Assembly (NCBI RefSeq): GCF_001425625.1
Contig: NZ_LMCP01000003.1
Coordinates: forward strand, 1 to 64,000
Source: Mesorhizobium sp. Root102
Lineage (GTDB): Bacteria; Pseudomonadota; Alphaproteobacteria; Rhizobiales; Rhizobiaceae
DNA length: 64,000 nucleotides
Direction of reading: 5' to 3'
Of the stretch, positions 44,291 to 56,801 are shown one piece after another; position 1 is the stretch's first letter; each line of letters opens with the position of its first letter. The position numbers were made by a program, and so were the translations under genes. The notes beneath the pieces are model-generated. The model made no database searches. It was given only the letters and a program-made list of their open reading frames with translations, and was not told the origin of the DNA.

Positions 44291-45682
44291 CTAGATAACC
44301 CAATCGTTCAACGAATAGGCATGGATGTAGTCGATCTGCATTTCCGCGGGCGTCGCAAGCCCGTCGGCGGGCGCTCCCGCGATGCCGCCCACTGCCAGAT
44401 CGACCAGCATATACATCGGCTCGTGCATGTCGGCAGGTGTCGCGGCGCGGGCAACTTCGACGTCGTCGAAATACCAGACGAGTTCGTCTTCCGTCCACAG
44501 CACCCCATACGTGTGGAACCCTCCGGTATCCGAGACAAAGGGAGTCGAGGCCGCTGTTGTATGAGTTCCCGTCTCGTTCGAGTGGCTTGTCAAAAGAAGC
44601 TTGTTCGGATCCTGACCGGTCATCTCTATGACGTCCAGTTCCGGTGGCCAGGAGCCGTCCGCCGGCAGAAGCCAGAAGGCCGGCCATGCGCCTTGTTTTT
44701 CGGGCATGTCGGCCCGAATTTCGAAATAGCCGTAGGTCTGTGCGAAGGATTCGTAAGTTGTCAGCAGACCTGACGTGTATTGGTAGTTGTTTATGTAGGG
44801 CTTGATGGCCTCAGCGGCTCGGGCGGCGGTAATCGTGAGAACACCGTCCTCAACGCTGAACGGGTTGACGGAACTCGTCGGGGCGTAGCTGGTATCGATA
44901 TACCATTGCAGCTCGCTATTGCTCGTGAGCGAGCTGCCATTCGCGCCTCCCCACCAGAAGTTCGTGTCCCAGGTGCCGCTCGAGCCATTCCACAGGTTCA
45001 GTGTGTTGAACTCGTCCGAGAAGGTGAGTTCCAGATGCGACCTGTCCAAGGCCAGATCGAACTGGCTTGCGGTGAACTGGTCGATCGTCTTGTTGGCGAA
45101 GACGAGAAACTCGGTGTCGGACAGATCAAGTCGGACGTTCGCTCCCGACTGGACCATGTTGGCGTGCACCTGCTCGAAGGAGGTGAAGCCGTAGCTCCCG
45201 ACGCGCACTGTATCCTCGGCGCTAAAGTCCAGGATCAGGTCACTGCCGTTGCCGGGGGCCACGACGAAAATGTCTGCCCCGGAGCCGCCCTTGAGAACGT
45301 CGTCGCCCTTTAAGCCGTCGATCGTCTGTTGGCCGGAGCCGCCGGTAATGATGTTGTTCAGCTCGTTTCCGAAAGCATAGCGTTTGTCGCCCGTGACCGT
45401 CAGGTTCTCGAAATGCGCCGGGAGCCTGTAGCTCATCCAGGTCGAGATGGTGTCGACACCCTCGTTGGCCAGCTCGACCGCCTTGTTCTTCGTGGAATAC
45501 AGATAGTAAATGTCATCGCCCTTGCCGCCATACATCGTGACGCTGACGCTACTGTCGCCGTAGAGCGAGTCGTTATAGATGCTGCCATAAAGGGCCGGGC
45601 CGGAATTCGTCGCCGAGTACCACCTGGTCGAGGATCCGCTGTAGGGAAGTGGAACGCCCTTGGCGTTCAGGACAGTGGCCAT
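44291..45682 (-). CDS. Secreted GH16 beta-glycanase with RTX-type Ca-binding repeats (ExsH/ExoK-like)
   Basis: 463 aa from the ATG at 45682. There is no Sec signal. The N-terminal ~200 residues carry Gly/Asp nonapeptide-type repeats (MYGGKGDDIYYL, GLKGDDVLKGGSGADIFVV), typical of type I secretion. The C-terminal GH16 domain (from about residue 225) contains the catalytic ELDVIEMTG with both acidic residues, plus EIRADMPEKQGAWPAFWLLP. Size and domain order resemble ExsH of Sinorhizobium, which trims succinoglycan during secretion through PrsDE. Here a role in exopolysaccharide processing is likely. No secretion genes lie in the window. Confidence 0.87.
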   Translation of the reverse strand: MATVLNAKGVPLPYSGSSTRWYSATNSGPALYGSIYNDSLYGDSSVSVTMYGGKGDDIYYLYSTKNKAVELANEGVDTISTWMSYRLPAHFENLTVTGDKRYAFGNELNNIITGGSGQQTIDGLKGDDVLKGGSGADIFVVAPGNGSDLILDFSAEDTVRVGSYGFTSFEQVHANMVQSGANVRLDLSDTEFLVFANKTIDQFTASQFDLALDRSHLELTFSDEFNTLNLWNGSSGTWDTNFWWGGANGSSLTSNSELQWYIDTSYAPTSSVNPFSVEDGVLTITAARAAEAIKPYINNYQYTSGLLTTYESFAQTYGYFEIRADMPEKQGAWPAFWLLPADGSWPPELDVIEMTGQDPNKLLLTSHSNETGTHTTAASTPFVSDTGGFHTYGVLWTEDELVWYFDDVEVARAATPADMHEPMYMLVDLAVGGIAGAPADGLATPAEMQIDYIHAYSLNDWVI

Positions 45683-45858
45683 GCTGGTCTCAGCTCCTTG
45701 GACTCGCCTCAATGTCGGCCCTAGCATCTATGGAGGACACCAGAAGCCAATGCCTTTTTGGGCCTTCGAGTTGTGTTCGACTTGTGAGGGTTACCAAGAA
45801 CTTAACACGCAGGCGGTCCGGGCCGCCGCCATTGCCTCGAATGCATCAAGGTTGGGAT

Positions 45859-46695
45859 TCAGGAAAGCAACATTCGCCCGGCCGTGATCGCCAGGAAAAA
45901 CGCAAAGGCGAGTTTCAGGTAGCGCGGGTCAAGCGCGTGGGCGAGCTTGGCGCCCAAGGGTGCGAACAGGAAGCTCACGGGCGCTATGATGGCAACAGCC
46001 GGCAGGCTGACGTATCCCAGGCTGAGCGGAGGCCTGCCGGCAATCTCGAGACCCGACCAGATAAAGCCGGCCACCGCTGGAAGCGCGATAAGCGGGCCAA
46101 GCGCCGACGATGTGCCGACGGCCCGGTGGACCGGAAAGGAAAAGCTGGAAAGCGTCGGCACCGAGAGCGTGCCGCCGCCAATTCCCATCAGCGAAGAGAC
46201 AACGCCGATGGTCGATGCGATCGCACGGTTGATCCAGCCGCTTTGCGGAAGGCGATCGGAGATCACGAGATGCTTCGGCAACGCCATGTTGACGGCCACC
46301 AGCAGGCCGACGACGCCGAAGACCAGCCGCAAGCCAGCACCCGGGATGAATTTCGACATGATGCCGCCGATGAGGGCACTGACGAAAATCGCCGGTCCCC
46401 ACAGATTGAGCAGAGGCCGATCGACATTGCCGCGCTTGTTGTGTGACCGCATCGATGAGATCGAGGTGGGAATGATAACCGCAAGCGACGTCGCGACCGC
46501 CAGATGGCTGGTCACATCAGGAGAGAAGTGAAACAGGCTAAGCACCCAGAACAGCACCGGGACGATGACGATGCCGCCGCCGACCCCGAGCAAGCCTGCC
46601 AACACGCCGGACGCAACGCCGGTTATCGCCAGACCGGCGACCAGCATTGCAATCGTCGGCCCGTCGAACATCGACGTGTCGAATCCGAAGTCCAC
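45859..46695 (-). CDS. TauE/SafE-family sulfite/anion exporter
   Basis: 278 aa from a GTG at 46695 with AAAGGGAAA upstream; the longer frame is not supported. About eight hydrophobic segments are visible, with the family repeats VLAGLLGVGGGIVIVPVLFW and SSLMGIGGGTLSVPTL at the start of each half. Members move sulfite, sulfonates or related organic anions. No sulfonate catabolic gene is adjacent. It lies next to the vitamin B6 operon on the same strand but downstream of it. Confidence 0.86.
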   Translation of the reverse strand: MDFGFDTSMFDGPTIAMLVAGLAITGVASGVLAGLLGVGGGIVIVPVLFWVLSLFHFSPDVTSHLAVATSLAVIIPTSISSMRSHNKRGNVDRPLLNLWGPAIFVSALIGGIMSKFIPGAGLRLVFGVVGLLVAVNMALPKHLVISDRLPQSGWINRAIASTIGVVSSLMGIGGGTLSVPTLSSFSFPVHRAVGTSSALGPLIALPAVAGFIWSGLEIAGRPPLSLGYVSLPAVAIIAPVSFLFAPLGAKLAHALDPRYLKLAFAFFLAITAGRMLLS

Positions 46696-46822
46696 TATGA
46701 TTTCCCTTTGATTCGCCAACCGCGACACGGCCTTGCGGATACTTCGGCCGCGCTCATCCGCTGTTGCGACCCGATGCAGGGTCGCCCAGAAGTGCTGCAG
46801 CGGTTTTTGGGATGCGCTTTGG

Positions 46823-47581
<759 letters not shown>

Positions 47582-47607
47582 TCAATCCGTGATCTGGTGA
47601 TGTCTGT

Positions 47608-48786
47608 TCAGGCGTCGGCGTCGACCACGGCCAGCGCCGCGTCGATCCCCTTGCCGATCGCCAGTTTCTGGCCGGCCGCGTTCATGGCGCCGCCAAGTGC
47701 CGTCAGCGCCGCGATCGCATAGATCGGATGGGCGGTCGGACCCATGTGACCGATGCGTGTCAGCTTGCCCAAGGTCTCGCCGCGGCCAGACGAAAACACC
47801 ACGCCGTAGCGGGCGCGCGCGGCCTGGCGAAGCGCCTTCTCGTCGACGCCTTCGGGCGTGCGGACGGCTGTCGTGGTCGGCGACGCGATCTTGTCGCTGG
47901 CGGCCCAGATCGACAGGCCCATCGCAGCAATGCCCGCCCGCATGGCCTTGGCGGTGAGCGCGTGGCGCGCCCACACTGCCTCCGGCTCCTCATGGAGATA
48001 GAGGTCGAGCGCGACATCGAGCCCGTTGATCTCCGAGACCGACGGCGTGAACGGAAACGGCTTGTCCCGCGACCACGCATGCTCCCAGTCGACGATGCTC
48101 AGCATCGACGCGCGGGGGGCTGCCTCGTTGCCCTTCATCTTGGCCCAGGCCCGCTCGCTGACGCCCATCATCGTGAGGCCGGGAGGCGCGCCCAGGCATT
48201 TGTTCGGGCCGGTGACATAGATATCGGCCTTGCAATCCTCCGGATGCGTCTGCATGCCGCCAAAGGACGAGACGGCATCGACGATGAGATAGCCGCCATG
48301 CGCCGAAACCAGCGCGCCGATGGCGTCGATCGGGTTGATGGTGCCGGACGGCGTGTCGTGGTGGCAGACTGAAACGACGGTGATTTCCGGATGCGCTTTC
48401 AGCATTGCCGCGACCGCCTGCGGATCGATCGCCTCATTGTAGGGCACCTCGATCTCGAGCAGATGTGGCGAATAGCGCTTCGCCCAATAGCCAAACCCCT
48501 TGCCGTAAACTCCGGAGGCAAGGTTGAGTACGACATCGTCGGGCGCGATCAGCGAGGCCGCGGCGGCCTCCAGGCCCAGCACCGGCTCGCCATGCAGGAT
48601 GACCGGTTTGTTCGACAGCCGCATCGCCTTCTGCGCCTTGTCGACCACACCCTCGTAGAAGAGCTGGAACGCCGGGTCGTAGTCGTAGAGCACCGTGCGC
48701 CCGAGGCCGCGCAGCACTTCAGAGTAGGCGTTCACAGGCCCCGCGGTCAGGGTGATGACCGGATCGGCGTGTTCGAGATAGCGCAT
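47608..48786 (-). CDS. ppaT: Pyridoxamine-pyruvate aminotransferase
   Basis: 392 aa from the ATG at 48786. The active-site segment DIYVTGPNKCLGAPPGLTMM carries Lys196, matching the substrate-pyridoxal Lys197 of the M. loti enzyme, and HGEPVLGLEA supplies the nearby Glu67. The N-terminus DPVITLTAGPVNAYSEVLRG is very close to the known protein. It transfers the amino group of pyridoxamine to pyruvate, giving pyridoxal and alanine, without bound PLP. It lies between the lactonase and pyridoxal dehydrogenase genes, with gaps of 26 and 38 nt. Confidence 0.93.
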   Translation of the reverse strand: MRYLEHADPVITLTAGPVNAYSEVLRGLGRTVLYDYDPAFQLFYEGVVDKAQKAMRLSNKPVILHGEPVLGLEAAAASLIAPDDVVLNLASGVYGKGFGYWAKRYSPHLLEIEVPYNEAIDPQAVAAMLKAHPEITVVSVCHHDTPSGTINPIDAIGALVSAHGGYLIVDAVSSFGGMQTHPEDCKADIYVTGPNKCLGAPPGLTMMGVSERAWAKMKGNEAAPRASMLSIVDWEHAWSRDKPFPFTPSVSEINGLDVALDLYLHEEPEAVWARHALTAKAMRAGIAAMGLSIWAASDKIASPTTTAVRTPEGVDEKALRQAARARYGVVFSSGRGETLGKLTRIGHMGPTAHPIYAIAALTALGGAMNAAGQKLAIGKGIDAALAVVDADA

Positions 48787-48812
48787 CGTCTTGTCTCCCG
48801 ATTTGGCGGCCA

Positions 48813-50602
<1,790 letters not shown>

Positions 50603-50605
50603 CCG

Positions 50606-51703
50606 CTAGGCCCTCCGCGACTGGTTGTACCGGTGATCGAAATATTCGGCGAGCGCGAGCACGATCAGCACGATGGAAACCAGCACAAGCGTGAAATGAT
50701 TGGGCACGCCGAGCCGCCGGGCCGCGCTCTCGCCCCCGATCGAAAGCACCGAGAGCAGGAACACGAAGCCTATTGCCGCAAAGCCGTTCATGCGGGCGAG
50801 AAACACGGCTGGAATCACAGCAAGCCCATAGGCGGGATTCCAGTCGGCGCGGACATTGCCCTGGACGCCGATGATGTCGACGGCGCCGGCAAGCCCGGCC
50901 AGCCCGGCCGAAATGGCAAAGACCGCAACGGTCAGGCCGGGGACGCCGAGCCCCGAGTGAACCGCCGCGCGTGGATTTGCGCCGACGATCCTCAGCTTCA
51001 GCCCGAACGCCGTGCGCGTCATCACCAGATGCACGATGATGATCGCCGCCAGTCCAAGCAGCAGGCCACTGGTGATGGTCGTTTCGAACAGGCGTGGCAG
51101 CCGGTCTTCCACCGGCAGCGTACGAGTCTGCGGCACGGTCGTGGCTGGATCGCGAAATGCCAGCTTGACCAGCACATTGGCGAGCGAGGTGCCGAGGAAC
51201 GTCATCATCAGCGTGGTGATGATCTCGTTGACGCCCTGATAGGCACGCAGCAAGGCCGGCACCAGCGACCAGATCATCGCCACCACCATGGCGATGAGGA
51301 ACGAGCAGGTCAGCGCCAGCCAGGCTGGCATGATCTGCACGAACACGGGAGCGCTGGCAGCAGCCGTCACCGCGCCGAGCAGGAACTGCCCATCGCCGCC
51401 GAGATTCCACATGCCGGCGCGAAAGGCAACGATCAGGCCGGCGGCAAGAAACAGCAGCGGCGCCATGCGCGTCAGTGTCTGCTGGATACCGAGCGGCGAG
51501 AACAGTCCTTTTTCCAGCACGTAGCCATAATAGGCGAGCGGGTCGACGCCGACGGCAAGCAGGATACAGCCGGCTATGACGAGAGCGGCAAGGATCGGGC
51601 CGAGCGTCATCAGCAGTCGGTGCAGGATGTCGCGGCGCGTCACCGCCCCGCTCGTGGCATCGAGTGCGGTGGCACTGACCGTGGGTGCGGTGTCGATGCT
51701 CAT
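50606..51703 (-). CDS. ABC transporter permease (BMP-type importer, YufP/NupB-like)
   Basis: 365 aa from an ATG that overlaps the ATPase stop by 4 nt. GMWNLGGDGQFLLGAVTAA and GVNEIITTLMMTFLGTSLAN are conserved loops of the partner permease in BMP-type systems. About nine hydrophobic segments are present. It forms a heterodimeric channel with the permease encoded next. Confidence 0.85.
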   Translation of the reverse strand: MSIDTAPTVSATALDATSGAVTRRDILHRLLMTLGPILAALVIAGCILLAVGVDPLAYYGYVLEKGLFSPLGIQQTLTRMAPLLFLAAGLIVAFRAGMWNLGGDGQFLLGAVTAAASAPVFVQIMPAWLALTCSFLIAMVVAMIWSLVPALLRAYQGVNEIITTLMMTFLGTSLANVLVKLAFRDPATTVPQTRTLPVEDRLPRLFETTITSGLLLGLAAIIIVHLVMTRTAFGLKLRIVGANPRAAVHSGLGVPGLTVAVFAISAGLAGLAGAVDIIGVQGNVRADWNPAYGLAVIPAVFLARMNGFAAIGFVFLLSVLSIGGESAARRLGVPNHFTLVLVSIVLIVLALAEYFDHRYNQSRRA

Positions 51704-53268
51704 GCGGCAAGTCCGATCATCAGGCGACCGACCTTGGTGCGGGCGTCGTCGGCATTCTCGACGGTGCCGACCAAAGCTCCATTTGCGATGACGGCGATGC
51801 GATCGCACATACCAAGCAATTCCTCGAGGTCGGTGGAGATCAGCAGCACGGCAAGGCCGCGCGCCGCCGTGTCGCGGATGCGCTGGCGCGACGCCAATGT
51901 GTTGGCAAGATCGAGCCCATAGGTCGGCTTGTTGAAAATGACCACCTTGGCGCCCTCTGCCAGTTCGCGCGCCAGAAGCACCTTCTGGATGTTGCCGCCG
52001 GACAGCCGCGCGACGGGCGTCTTCAGGCTCGGCGTCCGCACATCGTATTCGCGCACGAGCTGGGCGGCGCGCTTGTCGATCTCCGCGCGCTGCTCGACGC
52101 CGTTGCGCCAGAACGGGGCCGCGCCGACTTGCTTGAGGAAGAAGTTCATCGAGACCGGGAAGGTGCCGACGGTGCCCTCGCCCAGCCGGTCGTCGGTCAG
52201 GTAGCGAAGGCCGCGACGGCGGCGCTCGCCGACGCTCAGCGTCTCGATGGCGGCGCCGTCCAACCGCACCGAGCCGCAGGTGGCTATACGCTGGCCGGCC
52301 AGCGCTTCCGCCAGCTGCTTCTGGCCGTTGCCGTCGATGCCGGCTATGCCCAGGATCTCACCCGGGCGGATGTCGAAGGAGATCGACGACAGGCCCGGCG
52401 CGTTGTCCGTCGGTGCCACCGTCAGATCCTCGACCTGAAGCAGCGGGGCCGCTCCGGCGCGGGCGGTGCGGACAGGACGCTCGACGGCTTCCGGATCATC
52501 CTTCTGCTTGCCAAACATCAATTCCACGATCTCCGAGACGATCTCCTGTTCACCCAGCGCGCGAAGCCGCTCGGGTGGGATCTCGCCGACCTTGCGGCCG
52601 AGCTTCAGCACCGAGATGCGGTCGCCGAACGCTGCCGCCTCCTTGAGCTTGTGGGTGATGAAGACGATCGCGAGACCCTGCTCGACGAGACGACGCATCA
52701 GCGCGCCCAGTTCGTCGATGCCTTTCGGCGTCAGCATGGAGGTGGACTCGTCAAGGATGAGCAACCGGCTGTTGCGCAGCATCGCGCGCAGGATCTCGAC
52801 CTGCTGCTGCTCGCCGAGCGACAGCTCCGATACCTTGGCATGAAGCTTGACGGTGATGCTGAGCGTGCTGGTGATCTCGGCGACCCGCGCCGCCAGTTCT
52901 TCGGTCCTGGGACGCTGCCACCATGGCCCGCCAAGCAAGAGGTTTTCCGCCACCGTCAGCGTCGGCACCAGCATCATATGCTGGAACACGGTGCCGATGC
53001 CGAGCGCCAGCGCAAGGCGCGGCGAGGTGATCGGGGTCGGTTTGCCGTCGACCAGTATGCGACCTTCGTCCGGCTGCTGCAGGCCGGACAACATGCCGAT
53101 CAATGTCGATTTTCCAGCGCCGTTCTCGCCCAGCAGCACATGCACTTCACCCGGGCGGATCGACAGGTCGACGCTGTCATTGGCAACGATGCCGGGAAAC
53201 CGTTTGGTCACGCCTTCAAGCGCGACGATGTCGCGCCTGTCGACGGACGATGAAGAAAAACCGCTCAT
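51700..53268 (-). CDS. ABC transporter ATPase, two nucleotide-binding domains (BMP/ribose type)
   Basis: 522 aa. The first domain has Walker A LLGENGAGKSTL, signature LSLGEQQQVEILRAM and Walker B LLILDESTSML. The second, degenerate domain has GIAGIDGNGQKQLAEAL at the A site and LSGGNIQKVLLAREL as signature, as in RbsA-like ATPases. It powers the importer of operon A. It is linked to its permease by a 4-nt overlap and follows the binding-protein gene by 77 nt. Confidence 0.9.
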   Translation of the reverse strand: MSGFSSSSVDRRDIVALEGVTKRFPGIVANDSVDLSIRPGEVHVLLGENGAGKSTLIGMLSGLQQPDEGRILVDGKPTPITSPRLALALGIGTVFQHMMLVPTLTVAENLLLGGPWWQRPRTEELAARVAEITSTLSITVKLHAKVSELSLGEQQQVEILRAMLRNSRLLILDESTSMLTPKGIDELGALMRRLVEQGLAIVFITHKLKEAAAFGDRISVLKLGRKVGEIPPERLRALGEQEIVSEIVELMFGKQKDDPEAVERPVRTARAGAAPLLQVEDLTVAPTDNAPGLSSISFDIRPGEILGIAGIDGNGQKQLAEALAGQRIATCGSVRLDGAAIETLSVGERRRRGLRYLTDDRLGEGTVGTFPVSMNFFLKQVGAAPFWRNGVEQRAEIDKRAAQLVREYDVRTPSLKTPVARLSGGNIQKVLLARELAEGAKVVIFNKPTYGLDLANTLASRQRIRDTAARGLAVLLISTDLEELLGMCDRIAVIANGALVGTVENADDARTKVGRLMIGLAA

Positions 53269-53345
53269 GAAAGCCTAGCACTAAAAATTGGGAATCGACC
53301 GGAGGGGTGAACGGATCACCCCTCCGGCAGCTGACCTTAATCGCC

Positions 53346-54374
53346 TTACTGGGCGACGCTGGTCATCAATGCCCTGACGGCGGCCGCGTCATAGACCGGA
53401 TCGACCTTGATCTTGCCGGAAATGACGTCTTCGCGCAGCGCCTGGATTTCCGTCCAGACATTATCCGGGATCGCGGCTGTCTTCAGCAGCTTGACCGAGT
53501 CGTCCTTGAGGCCGATCGTATAGTGTTTGGTACCGAACGTGTCAGCCTTCAGGTCGGCAATCATCGCCGCATAGACCGGCTCGATGTTCCACACCACCGA
53601 CGACAGCAGGAAGCCCTTGTCGATCGGCGACTTGTCACCGATGACGTCGATGAAATAGACCTTGCCGCCATCGGCAGCCTTGGTCGTCTCGACCGCCTGC
53701 AGCATGCCGAAGCTCGAACCGTTGCCCTGGCCGAAGATGATGTCGGCACCTGATGCGATCACGCTTTCGGTGACGCGTTTGCCGCCGGCCGCATCGCTGT
53801 AGGCTGCCGGGCCGATCACCGCATAGGTGATCTTGACGTCCGGGTTTTCCGCCTTCACGCCCTGCGCGAACGCCGCCGACTGCGAATTCCACGAAGGCGG
53901 CTCGCCCGAGACGACGATGCCGACCGACTTGGAGCGCGACACCTTGGCGGCGAGACGGCCGGCGAGGTAAGCGCCCTCGTGGCCGCTCAGCGTGTAGTCG
54001 GCGACAAGGCCCTTCTCCAGGCCGGTCGGCGTGTCGACGATCGCCACCGGAACTTTCAGTTCCTTGGCGATTTCCGGAGCCGAGGTGTTGTAGCCGCTGG
54101 CATGCGCAATCAGCAGGCTGGCGCCGTCGGAGGCAAGTTCCCGCAAGGTCGGACGAACATCGCCATAGCCGAGGCCCTGGGCCACGACCACCTCGACGCC
54201 GGCGGCCTTGCCCGCCGCCTTGGCGGCGTCGATGCCTTGCTGGTTCCAGCCATAATCCGTGCCTTCTTCAGGCGTCAGGATGGCGATCGACTTGACCTCG
54301 CCGGCAAGCGCGCCGCTCATCAAGACACCGGTCAATATAACTGCACTTACACTGCTCTTAAGAAGCTTTAACAT
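53346..54374 (-). CDS. BMP-family periplasmic substrate-binding protein
   Basis: 342 aa with a signal peptide (KSSVSAVILTGVLMSGALAG). The Bmp/PnrA-like fold is shown by IAILTPEEGTDYGWNQQGID, SLLIAHASGY, TLSGHEGAYLAGRLAAKVSR and IIFGQGNGSSFGML. Family members bind purine nucleosides or related ligands. Here it is the first gene of an operon ending in three pyridoxal-catabolic enzymes, so pyridoxine, pyridoxal or pyridoxamine is the likely ligand (inference). Confidence 0.87.
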   Translation of the reverse strand: MLKLLKSSVSAVILTGVLMSGALAGEVKSIAILTPEEGTDYGWNQQGIDAAKAAGKAAGVEVVVAQGLGYGDVRPTLRELASDGASLLIAHASGYNTSAPEIAKELKVPVAIVDTPTGLEKGLVADYTLSGHEGAYLAGRLAAKVSRSKSVGIVVSGEPPSWNSQSAAFAQGVKAENPDVKITYAVIGPAAYSDAAGGKRVTESVIASGADIIFGQGNGSSFGMLQAVETTKAADGGKVYFIDVIGDKSPIDKGFLLSSVVWNIEPVYAAMIADLKADTFGTKHYTIGLKDDSVKLLKTAAIPDNVWTEIQALREDVISGKIKVDPVYDAAAVRALMTSVAQ

Positions 54375-54472
54375 GTTACCCTCTCTGTTGTTTTATCAAT
54401 CAATATTCTTATTGTTATTGCGCGAAAGCGAGATAGATTGCCTAGGAAAATTACATATGGAGCTCAGGCAAA

Positions 54473-54898
54473 GTGAAGATCCGTTATGCCCTTCCGGTGA
54501 TGCTGGCGTTATCGTCCTTCGCCAACGCGGTTGAGTTGCACCATGTCACCGTCCGCACCGGCACTGACGGGCTCGACATGGTTCCGTTGACGATTTCGAA
54601 TGCGGGCAGCGAAGGCCTCTCCTGCAACGCCGACTTCGCCCACTGGTATTCGGCCGGGATCGCAACGGTCGAACCGGGCAAGAGCGCTCGCATCGAACTC
54701 TGGTTCGATCCGAAGACCGGCACGTTCACGATCCTCAACGACAAGCGCGAGAACCTGCCCGTCGAGCGGCTTTGGTGCGGCCTCGAGGGCCGCGCATATG
54801 CCACCCGCGTGCAGGTTACGCTCGACCGCGCCGATGCGGCGAAAGGCGAGCGTGACGTGTCCTGCACCAAGGCGCAGGACAGTTTGGTCTGCCGGTAG
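54473..54898 (+). CDS. Exported hypothetical protein
   Basis: 141 aa from a GTG. The signal peptide is MKIRYALPVMLALSSFANAV. The mature protein has four Cys in a beta-rich domain, including LSCNADFAHWYSAGIATVEP and SCTKAQDSLVCR. No family is recognised. It is the only plus-strand gene within the B6 region, divergent from the BMP-binding-protein gene and convergent with the NMT1-type transporter genes, so its link to B6 catabolism is doubtful. Confidence 0.6.
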   Translation: MKIRYALPVMLALSSFANAVELHHVTVRTGTDGLDMVPLTISNAGSEGLSCNADFAHWYSAGIATVEPGKSARIELWFDPKTGTFTILNDKRENLPVERLWCGLEGRAYATRVQVTLDRADAAKGERDVSCTKAQDSLVCR

Positions 54899-54936
54899 GC
54901 GCTCATCGATCTTTCCGTTCGAACACCGCGCGCCCC

Positions 54937-55947
54937 TTATTCTTTTGCCAGGAATGCGTCGGTGAAGACGTCGTCCGCCGACAGAGCCGCCTTGAGCACG
55001 CCCTGATCCGTCAGCGTCTTCAAGGTCTCTTCCCATTGTGTCTTCGTCATCCAGCCGAGACCGTGTTCCTTGGTGTCGGGGCTACTGAACGTCGATGCGA
55101 TATCGGCGTTGATCTGCGCCAGCAGGACACCCTTCTTGTCCGCATAGCCGGGCGCTGCCTTGGCGGTGATCTCGGCAGCCTCTTCCGGATGCGCCACGAC
55201 GTAGTCGAAGGCCTCCCTGTATGCCTTGACGAAGCGGCGCACGACGTCCGCCTTGTCCTTGATCATCGTCTGCGAGGTGAACAGACCCGAGCCATAGGCC
55301 TTCCAGCCATAGTCCGCCCCCATCATGATGCTGAGAGAGCCTGGGCCTCCAGCCTTCGCCTCCAGTTCGGGAACCTCCGCGTCGACATAGCCGACGACCG
55401 TCTGAACCCGGCCAAGCAGCAGGTAGCTTTCATAGGGCGGCGAGACGCTGTTCAGCGTCATGTCCTTTTCGGTCAGGCCGTTGGCGGCCAGGAAGCCCTT
55501 GAAGAAGATGTAGGTGGAGCCGGCAGGGTGAATGCCGATGGTCAGTCCCTTCAGGTCGGACGGCTTTGCGAGCTTCACTGTCTTGGCCAGCGAAATGATC
55601 CCCAGCGGCGAGTGCTGATTGACGGCCACCAGCGCCACGACCGGAACATTCTGCGACCGTGCGACGGCAAGCGTGGGAAGATCGCCGAACCCGAAATCCG
55701 CGTTCTCATTGCCCACCAGCCGCATCGCGTCCGGCGAGCCGGACCCCTTGCGGATCTCGGCCACATCGATGTCGTTCTTGGCGAAGAAGCCCTTTTCCTT
55801 GCCGACAAAGAACATGGCGTGATTGCCGCGCACCACCCAGTCGAGCTGGACGTTGACCTTGTCGGCCGCCAGAGCCGCACTGGAGAAGCCGAATGCTGCG
55901 ACAAACGCCGCGAATGTAGCGGCCTTGATAAGTGAGCGTCTCAGCAT
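54937..55947 (-). CDS. NMT1/THI5-type ABC substrate-binding protein
   Basis: 336 aa with a signal peptide (IKAATFAAFVAAFGFSSAALA). VNVQLDWVVRGNHAMFFVGK, AEIRKGSGSPDAMRLVGNEN and LTIGIHPAGSTYIFFKGFLA are typical of the NMT1/SsuA-like family, whose members bind thiamine-pyrimidine precursors, taurine or other small ring and sulfonate compounds. It is in operon B with an FHMPC-dehydrogenase-like enzyme and a ring-dioxygenase-like cupin, so a pyridine carboxylate is a reasonable candidate ligand (inference). Confidence 0.85.
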   Translation of the reverse strand: MLRRSLIKAATFAAFVAAFGFSSAALAADKVNVQLDWVVRGNHAMFFVGKEKGFFAKNDIDVAEIRKGSGSPDAMRLVGNENADFGFGDLPTLAVARSQNVPVVALVAVNQHSPLGIISLAKTVKLAKPSDLKGLTIGIHPAGSTYIFFKGFLAANGLTEKDMTLNSVSPPYESYLLLGRVQTVVGYVDAEVPELEAKAGGPGSLSIMMGADYGWKAYGSGLFTSQTMIKDKADVVRRFVKAYREAFDYVVAHPEEAAEITAKAAPGYADKKGVLLAQINADIASTFSSPDTKEHGLGWMTKTQWEETLKTLTDQGVLKAALSADDVFTDAFLAKE

Positions 55948-55985
55948 TTTTGTTCCCTTTTTTGACGTTGGTTGATCGAGCGGGC

Positions 55986-56801
55986 CTAGGACTGGCTGAA
56001 TTTCGGCGCCCACGGCACCACGATGCGTTCGAGAATTTCGGCGGCGTAGTAGAAGGCGATGCCAAGCACGGAAACGAGCAGCAGCGCTGCGAAGACCAGC
56101 GCTGTGTCGAGCTGGGTCGAAGCGAACTGGATGACGTAGCCGAGACCGTCGGAAGCGCCGGCAAATTCGCCGACGATGGCGCCGATCACACTCAACGTCG
56201 CGGCGATCTTGGTTCCAGCCATCAGGTTCGGCAGGGAGTGCGGAACGCGGATCCTGAACAGGATCTGCGTCGGGCTGGCCCCGACGGAATTCATCAATGA
56301 CAGCAGCGAGCGGTCGACCGATTGCATGCCCGCCAACATGGAGAGCGTCACGGGGAAGAAGGCGATGACCAGGATCAGGCCGATCTTGGGCGCCAGCCCA
56401 TAGCCGAACCAGAGGATGAAGATCGGCGCGAGCGCGACTTTCGGCACGTTCTGGAACAGCACCACCAGTGGATACAGCGCGCGTCCCAGCCAATCGAAGC
56501 GCACGATGACCAGCGCGATGGCAATCCCGACCACGACCGAGACCAGGAAGCCGAACAGGATCTCGCCCGCCGTCACCAGCGTCGCCTGCATCAGCGTGCC
56601 CCATTGCGCGACCAGCGACTTCGCGATCTCGGAAGGGGCAGGAATGATGAAAGTAGATATGGCAAAGATCCGCACGGCGGCTTCCCACACCACGATTGTC
56701 ACCAGCAGCAGAATGACCGCCGGCAGCCAGCTGCCTGTCGCAGCGCTCCAGTTGGAGGCGAGGCGGGCCTCGGAAAGATCCGTGATGGGTTGGTCGCTCA
56801 T
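55986..56801 (-). CDS. ABC transporter permease (SsuC/ThiX type)
   Basis: 271 aa with about six hydrophobic segments. The EAA-type loop reads SLMNSVGASPTQILFRIRVP and is followed by HSLPNLMAGTKIAATLSVIG. This is the usual permease partner of NMT1-type binding proteins. The ATG overlaps the ATPase stop by 4 nt; the binding-protein gene starts 38 nt downstream. Confidence 0.88.
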   Translation of the reverse strand: MSDQPITDLSEARLASNWSAATGSWLPAVILLLVTIVVWEAAVRIFAISTFIIPAPSEIAKSLVAQWGTLMQATLVTAGEILFGFLVSVVVGIAIALVIVRFDWLGRALYPLVVLFQNVPKVALAPIFILWFGYGLAPKIGLILVIAFFPVTLSMLAGMQSVDRSLLSLMNSVGASPTQILFRIRVPHSLPNLMAGTKIAATLSVIGAIVGEFAGASDGLGYVIQFASTQLDTALVFAALLLVSVLGIAFYYAAEILERIVVPWAPKFSQS